From the NCBI GenBank assembly GCA_021299095.1, contig JAJTFW010000013.1, positions 1 through 59,693 on the forward strand: a stretch of DNA of 59,693 nt. The letters are read 5' to 3'. The notes below the pieces were generated by a model. It made no database searches. It saw only the letters and a program-made list of their open reading frames with translations, and had not been told where the DNA came from. Shown in pieces: positions 55,927 to 59,693 of this stretch. Made by a program: the position numbers and the translations under genes. Source of the DNA: Sphingobacteriales bacterium. Lineage in GTDB: Bacteria; Bacteroidota; Bacteroidia; AKYH767-A; OLB10. Within the stretch, counting starts at the first letter, position 1. Every line of letters begins with the position of its first letter.

Positions 55927-58900
55927 ATGGGACTGGTCATTTACCAATGCTCCGCGGGATCGGGAAAGACCTTCACACTGGTAGGCCGTTTCCTGACGCA
56001 CACCATTGGTCAGCCCTCACTCTTCAAGCAGATTCTGGCCATTACCTTCACCAACAAGGCGGCTGAAGAACTGAAGACGCGGATTATTCAAGATCTGGAT
56101 AGGATTGCCTCCGGGAGGAAATCAAAGCAGCTGGAGCAACTGACCAAAGCCTTCCCGAACTTAAATACTGAAGAAATCCGTGCCCGTGCTGCGGAAATCC
56201 TGGACCGGATCATCCACGACTACGGAGCCTTTGCTGTATCAACCATCGACAGTTATTTCCAGATCCTGGCGCGCACCCTTGCACGCGAGATGAACCTGCC
56301 GATGCGCTACTCCATCGAACTCGACCAGGAGGCCATCAGCAGGACGCTAACCGATATGACCATCGAGGAGGCAGGCAGGGATAAGGAGATTACGTTTATG
56401 CTTGAGTCCATGTTGTTCGACCTTGTGGATGCTGACGAAGGGTGGGACATCAACGGACACATTCGTGGTATGGCCAAAGAGATGATGAAGTCGTCAACCA
56501 ACGCATCCGATCTCCTCAGCCATGACCCCCAAAGGATCAATGCGTTGATTAACTGGATGCGCGCCTATCAAAAAGCATACATAAGTGAACTGAGTACTTA
56601 CATTGCTGAATTCATTAAACTCTGCAACACATACGGACTACAACCAGATGACTTTGCCGGCAAAAGCAAGGGTATACACAACTATTTCACAAGCATCGAG
56701 AAAAGGGCTGGAGATTCCGAATACACAGCCAAATTTCTGAACCAGCTTGCTAAGTTGAATGAAGATCCCGAGGCCATGTGGCAAGGGAAGAGCACGAAAA
56801 AGAAAGAACTTCCGGGAGTGGCCAAGTCAGAGTTCGCACCGGTTTTCCGTAACATGCAGGAGCACATCGGATCGAAATTTAAAATCCACACTACATGCAC
56901 CGTTACGCTCAAGCACATTTGGAAAGCGGGAATTAGCGGGTTTCTCGACCAGAAATTCAAGCAGTTCCGCGAGGAGCAACAGGTGTTTCACTTGTCGGAT
57001 ACCACCAGGCTGCTAAGTGAAGCCGTCCAAAACGACGACACGCCCTTCATTTTTGAAAAGACCGGAAACGCCTTCAGGCACATTTTCATTGATGAATTTC
57101 AGGACACCTCCACGGAACAGTGGAATATTCTGAAGCCACTGGTGCTAAACACCCTTGCCAATGGAAACGAGGTGATGATTGTGGGTGATGCCAAGCAATC
57201 GATCTACCGTTTCAGAGGAGGCGACATCTCTCTGATCCTGAAAAAAGTTGCACAGGAAATCGGTGTCATCGGTTACGATACGAAGCACGAACGACTGGAA
57301 ATAAACTGGAGAAGCCAGCCGGAGGTTGTTGGTTTTAACAACAAGCTATTTCCTGCTCTGGCATTGATTGAGTCAGCCCGCCTAGGCGCGGGAAGTGAAC
57401 TCCTGCAGGATGCCTACCAGGACAAAAACGTAGAACAGAAAACAGAACATAAAACAGGCTTAGGTTCTGTACATCTGCGTTTTTTCCGGAAAGATGGCAG
57501 TTCAAGAGAAGGTGATGAAAACGAAACCGGCGAAGACATCAAGTGGAAGAAACAGGCCTGCATGGCTTTATCGAAGCAAGTTGAAGCGTTGATCCGCGAT
57601 GGATTTCGCTACCGCGACATCACTGTATTGGTGTACACTACGAGTGAAGAAACAGAAATTGCCAAACACCTGCTAGAGGAAAACAAGCACCCCTTCATTG
57701 CTTCCAACTCCCTAAAATTAGCCAATAACGCACAAGTGTTGCTGGTGTTTTCGGCCATACGCTGGATTGCCGAACCGGACAACCGCCTCCTGCAATCGGA
57801 GATTGATCGCATGCAACAGCCGGAGGTTCTGCGGGAACACATACCCTTCCAGAAGCCGTCGGCAGCGAGTCCACGCTCCTGGACCAAGGAGCAACTTGGC
57901 CCGCACCGCTCATCACTAAGTAAGCTACCACTTCAGTTGGCCTTTCACCGCTTGTGTGAATTACTCGGACTCGACTTCTCGACGCCATACATTCAAAAAC
58001 TCAACGACATTGTACTCGAACATGTAGCATCGGGAGGCGACAGCCTGAGCGGCTTCGTGCGTTGGTGGGACGAACATGTGGAATCACGAAACTGGAGTGT
58101 TGAATTGCCTGCCGGAAGCAACGCGATTCGGATTATGACCATACACTCATCCAAAGGCCTCGAGTTTCCTGTCGTCTTTTTGCCTTTCATTGCATGGAAA
58201 CTAGAACCTAAAGCCGACAGTATACTATGGGCGGAGCCAGAACCCGGCCCGCTTGATGGGCATGGAAAACTGCCTGTTCCAAGCGTAAAAGGATTGACTG
58301 AAACCCTGTATGCAACTGCATACAAACAGGAGTTGTTGGATACTGCGCTCGACAAGCTCAATATGTTTTATGTTGCCTTTACGCGTGCTGCAGTTCGCCT
58401 GTATGGGTATTCGGAAGCCAAACCCGCGAGGGCTACTGCCGGAGACCTGCTCATCAAAACCATTGAATCCATTTCGGAATGGAATGAACAATTCGTAGCT
58501 AAAGAAGGACTAGCCCTTGATGTGGGAGAAGACAAACCCTTTCATGAAAAGCAGGAGACGGAATCCGGGCAGGAAGACCCCTTTTACAATCCCGCTCCGT
58601 TGATAGACGAATTGTTATTTGAGACTACGAATACAGGAAATGCACCGCTCACCCCGCTGCGCTTTGTCACCAAAAGCGAAGAGATGCGCTTAGGCGATAT
58701 CATTCACAGCCTACTGGAGCAACCCTACCATTCAAACATGCACGAGGCCTACATGCAGCGCATGGAACTGCACCTGCGTTTTCACCCCGACCCACTGGCA
58801 CGCAACAAACAGGATCACATCCGTCAAACCATTTTAAAGACCCTCACCCTACTCGACCAGCAAGGCTGGAATGGAACCGGTTACCGCGTGGCCACTGAGT

Positions 58901-59124
58901 CCGAACTTTTTGAGACTAATTCTGCGGACCCTTTGCAACGCCCCGATCGCATCCTATTTGGACCGAACAAGACCATAGTCATCGACTTCAAAACGGGAGC
59001 CGCCGAAAAGAAACACCACACCCAGGTAGAACGCTACTGCGCTCTCCTTAACGCTGCCGGCTATGGCCCCACTGAGGGGTATTTAATTTATACCGGGGAG
59101 CAGAAAGTCGTGAAGGTGGTGTGA
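55927..59124 (+). CDS. AddA/RecB-like UvrD-family helicase with C-terminal nuclease
   Basis: This 1065-residue protein resembles the helicase-nuclease subunit of double-strand break repair complexes. Helicase motifs in order: SAGSGKTFTL (9-18), ITFTNKAAEELKTRI, FIDEFQDTSTEQW, GDAKQSIYRFRGGD, INWRSQPEVV, MTIHSSKGLEFPVVFLPF and YVAFTRA. The C-terminal PD-(D/E)XK nuclease is seen in PDRILFGPNKTIVIDFKTG. It does not show the Fe-S cysteines of AddB. In Bacteroidota the AddB-type partner often lies next to it, but here the flanks are a DUF3078-like gene and a dehydrogenase gene, so the partner must be elsewhere or absent. Confidence 0.9.
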   Translation: MGLVIYQCSAGSGKTFTLVGRFLTHTIGQPSLFKQILAITFTNKAAEELKTRIIQDLDRIASGRKSKQLEQLTKAFPNLNTEEIRARAAEILDRIIHDYGAFAVSTIDSYFQILARTLAREMNLPMRYSIELDQEAISRTLTDMTIEEAGRDKEITFMLESMLFDLVDADEGWDINGHIRGMAKEMMKSSTNASDLLSHDPQRINALINWMRAYQKAYISELSTYIAEFIKLCNTYGLQPDDFAGKSKGIHNYFTSIEKRAGDSEYTAKFLNQLAKLNEDPEAMWQGKSTKKKELPGVAKSEFAPVFRNMQEHIGSKFKIHTTCTVTLKHIWKAGISGFLDQKFKQFREEQQVFHLSDTTRLLSEAVQNDDTPFIFEKTGNAFRHIFIDEFQDTSTEQWNILKPLVLNTLANGNEVMIVGDAKQSIYRFRGGDISLILKKVAQEIGVIGYDTKHERLEINWRSQPEVVGFNNKLFPALALIESARLGAGSELLQDAYQDKNVEQKTEHKTGLGSVHLRFFRKDGSSREGDENETGEDIKWKKQACMALSKQVEALIRDGFRYRDITVLVYTTSEETEIAKHLLEENKHPFIASNSLKLANNAQVLLVFSAIRWIAEPDNRLLQSEIDRMQQPEVLREHIPFQKPSAASPRSWTKEQLGPHRSSLSKLPLQLAFHRLCELLGLDFSTPYIQKLNDIVLEHVASGGDSLSGFVRWWDEHVESRNWSVELPAGSNAIRIMTIHSSKGLEFPVVFLPFIAWKLEPKADSILWAEPEPGPLDGHGKLPVPSVKGLTETLYATAYKQELLDTALDKLNMFYVAFTRAAVRLYGYSEAKPARATAGDLLIKTIESISEWNEQFVAKEGLALDVGEDKPFHEKQETESGQEDPFYNPAPLIDELLFETTNTGNAPLTPLRFVTKSEEMRLGDIIHSLLEQPYHSNMHEAYMQRMELHLRFHPDPLARNKQDHIRQTILKTLTLLDQQGWNGTGYRVATESELFETNSADPLQRPDRILFGPNKTIVIDFKTGAAEKKHHTQVERYCALLNAAGYGPTEGYLIYTGEQKVVKVV

Positions 59125-59477
59125 AGAGGAAGCCATCCAGCCCTTCACCCGAATCATCTGACAGCGCTTGCATCTACTCCGATAACCGCGCGTAGGAATC
59201 GAGATAACTCCCTTACGACGGCTAAGCGCAGAACCCGTGGCCTTGCTCGGGTAACAGGGTCGAAGTCCATGAACATGACGACAACAGCATCTTATTTACA
59301 GCGCTGTGCCCGCTGATATCGTTGAACCGCCTACTACTAGCCATTAAAGCTTTAGTGTAAAAAGGGGGCTCTTGAAGAAACAAACCGCAGTCATCAAATC
59401 GGCACATTGCCTGATTATCAATTCGCCACATCACCAAATCACCTTAATTTCGCACCTGTAATTTATAGCCACTTCCC
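59125..59477. other. Intergenic region before the dehydrogenase gene
   Basis: 353 bases without an open frame that looks like a gene. A T-rich TAATTTCG (about 59444) before the next ATG lacks a matching TTG. No tRNA or clear terminator seen. Confidence 0.4.
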
Positions 59478-59693
59478 ATGTCCAATTCCATTTACAATGT
59501 ACCCCTAGCGGTGAATGAACCCGTTTTGAACTACGCCCCGGGGAGTCCGGAGCGAAGTGCCGTTCAGCAGGCCTTGAAACAGATGCGCTCAGAAGTGATC
59601 GATGTGCCGATGTATATCGGAGGCAAGGCAGTACACACCAACAAGAAGGGGGAAATGCGTCCTCCGCACGATCACAGGCACCTGTTGGGTCAC
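59478..59693 (+). CDS. pruA: 1-pyrroline-5-carboxylate dehydrogenase (3' end outside window)
   Basis: Only the first 72 codons are present. They read MSNSIYNVPLAVNEPVLNYA, then PGSPERSAVQQALKQM, with VPMYIGGKAVHT and RPPHDHRHLLGH. This is the N-terminal region of L-glutamate gamma-semialdehyde dehydrogenase, which makes glutamate from proline-derived pyrroline-5-carboxylate using NAD. The typical NEP...YAPGSPER and IGG...PPHDHxHxLG patterns leave little doubt. No proline dehydrogenase domain can precede it in this short N-terminus. Confidence 0.9.
   Translation, partial: MSNSIYNVPLAVNEPVLNYAPGSPERSAVQQALKQMRSEVIDVPMYIGGKAVHTNKKGEMRPPHDHRHLLGH

Noticed and set aside
1-59693. tRNA, rRNA, insertion sequence or integrase genes
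   Set aside because: None of the intergenic regions reads as a tRNA cloverleaf and no transposase or integrase motif appears in any frame.

Overview
The window is chromosomal DNA of a Bacteroidota bacterium, with features of the Flavobacteriales/Sphingobacteriales/Chitinophagales type. The evidence is: proteins with C-terminal type IX secretion (T9SS) sorting domains; large PKD-repeat proteins; Bacteroidota-type families (DUF4783- and DUF3078-like); a str/S10/spc/alpha ribosomal superoperon with no tuf between fusA and rpsJ and with map-infA-rpmJ after secY; and a -33/-7 promoter (TTG-N19-TAnnTTTG) ahead of rpsL. Genus and species cannot be told from the sequence alone.

Layout. 1-1264: 3' end of a secreted T9SS substrate (+). 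1464-19831: one long minus-strand superoperon, read rpsL-rpsG-fusA-rpsJ-rplC-rplD-rplW-rplB-rpsS-rplV-rpsC-rplP-rpmC-rpsQ-rplN-rplX-rplE-rpsN-rpsH-rplF-rplR-rpsE-rpmD-rplO-secY-map-infA-rpmJ-rpsM-rpsK-rpsD-rpoA-rplQ, with a promoter before rpsL and a rho-independent terminator after rplQ. 20187-21788: an acetyl-CoA hydrolase/transferase family gene and a decayed glutamyl-Q-tRNA synthetase-like gene. 22144-28609 (-): rluD, a T9SS substrate, a PASTA protein, and a roughly 900-residue tandem D-Ala-D-Ala ligase fusion, followed upstream by rdgB. 29301-38349: a surface polysaccharide locus on both strands (FkbM methyltransferase, Wzx-like flippase, three glycosyltransferases, AsnB-type amidotransferase, frameshifted polymerase-like membrane protein). 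38340-41171: rlmH, a DUF4783-like protein, nadC, yihY. 41149-46905 (-): a giant protein with about 19 PKD domains. 47147-59124 (+): uvrA, a LOG-family protein, a three-gene response-regulator cluster, an anchored lectin-fold-like protein, mscL, a DUF3078-like protein and an AddA/RecB-like helicase-nuclease. 59478-end: start of a delta-1-pyrroline-5-carboxylate dehydrogenase gene.

How they work together. The first third is core translation and secretion machinery. The middle combines peptidoglycan precursor synthesis (ligase), nucleotide-pool cleaning (RdgB), rRNA modification (RluD, RlmH) and envelope polysaccharide assembly. The right part carries DNA repair (UvrA, AddA-like), osmotic safety (MscL) and a phosphorelay without a linked histidine kinase.

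I did not find a CRISPR array, an intact transposon, an rRNA or a tRNA, and no clearly new multigene system. The most unusual points are: the double D-Ala-D-Ala ligase whose first half has an altered metal-binding motif; the internally deleted, frameshifted GluQRS-like remnant; the giant PKD protein that stops without a T9SS sorting domain; and the phosphorelay cluster with an Hpt-fused regulator and a sigma-54-type ATPase without a DNA-binding domain.
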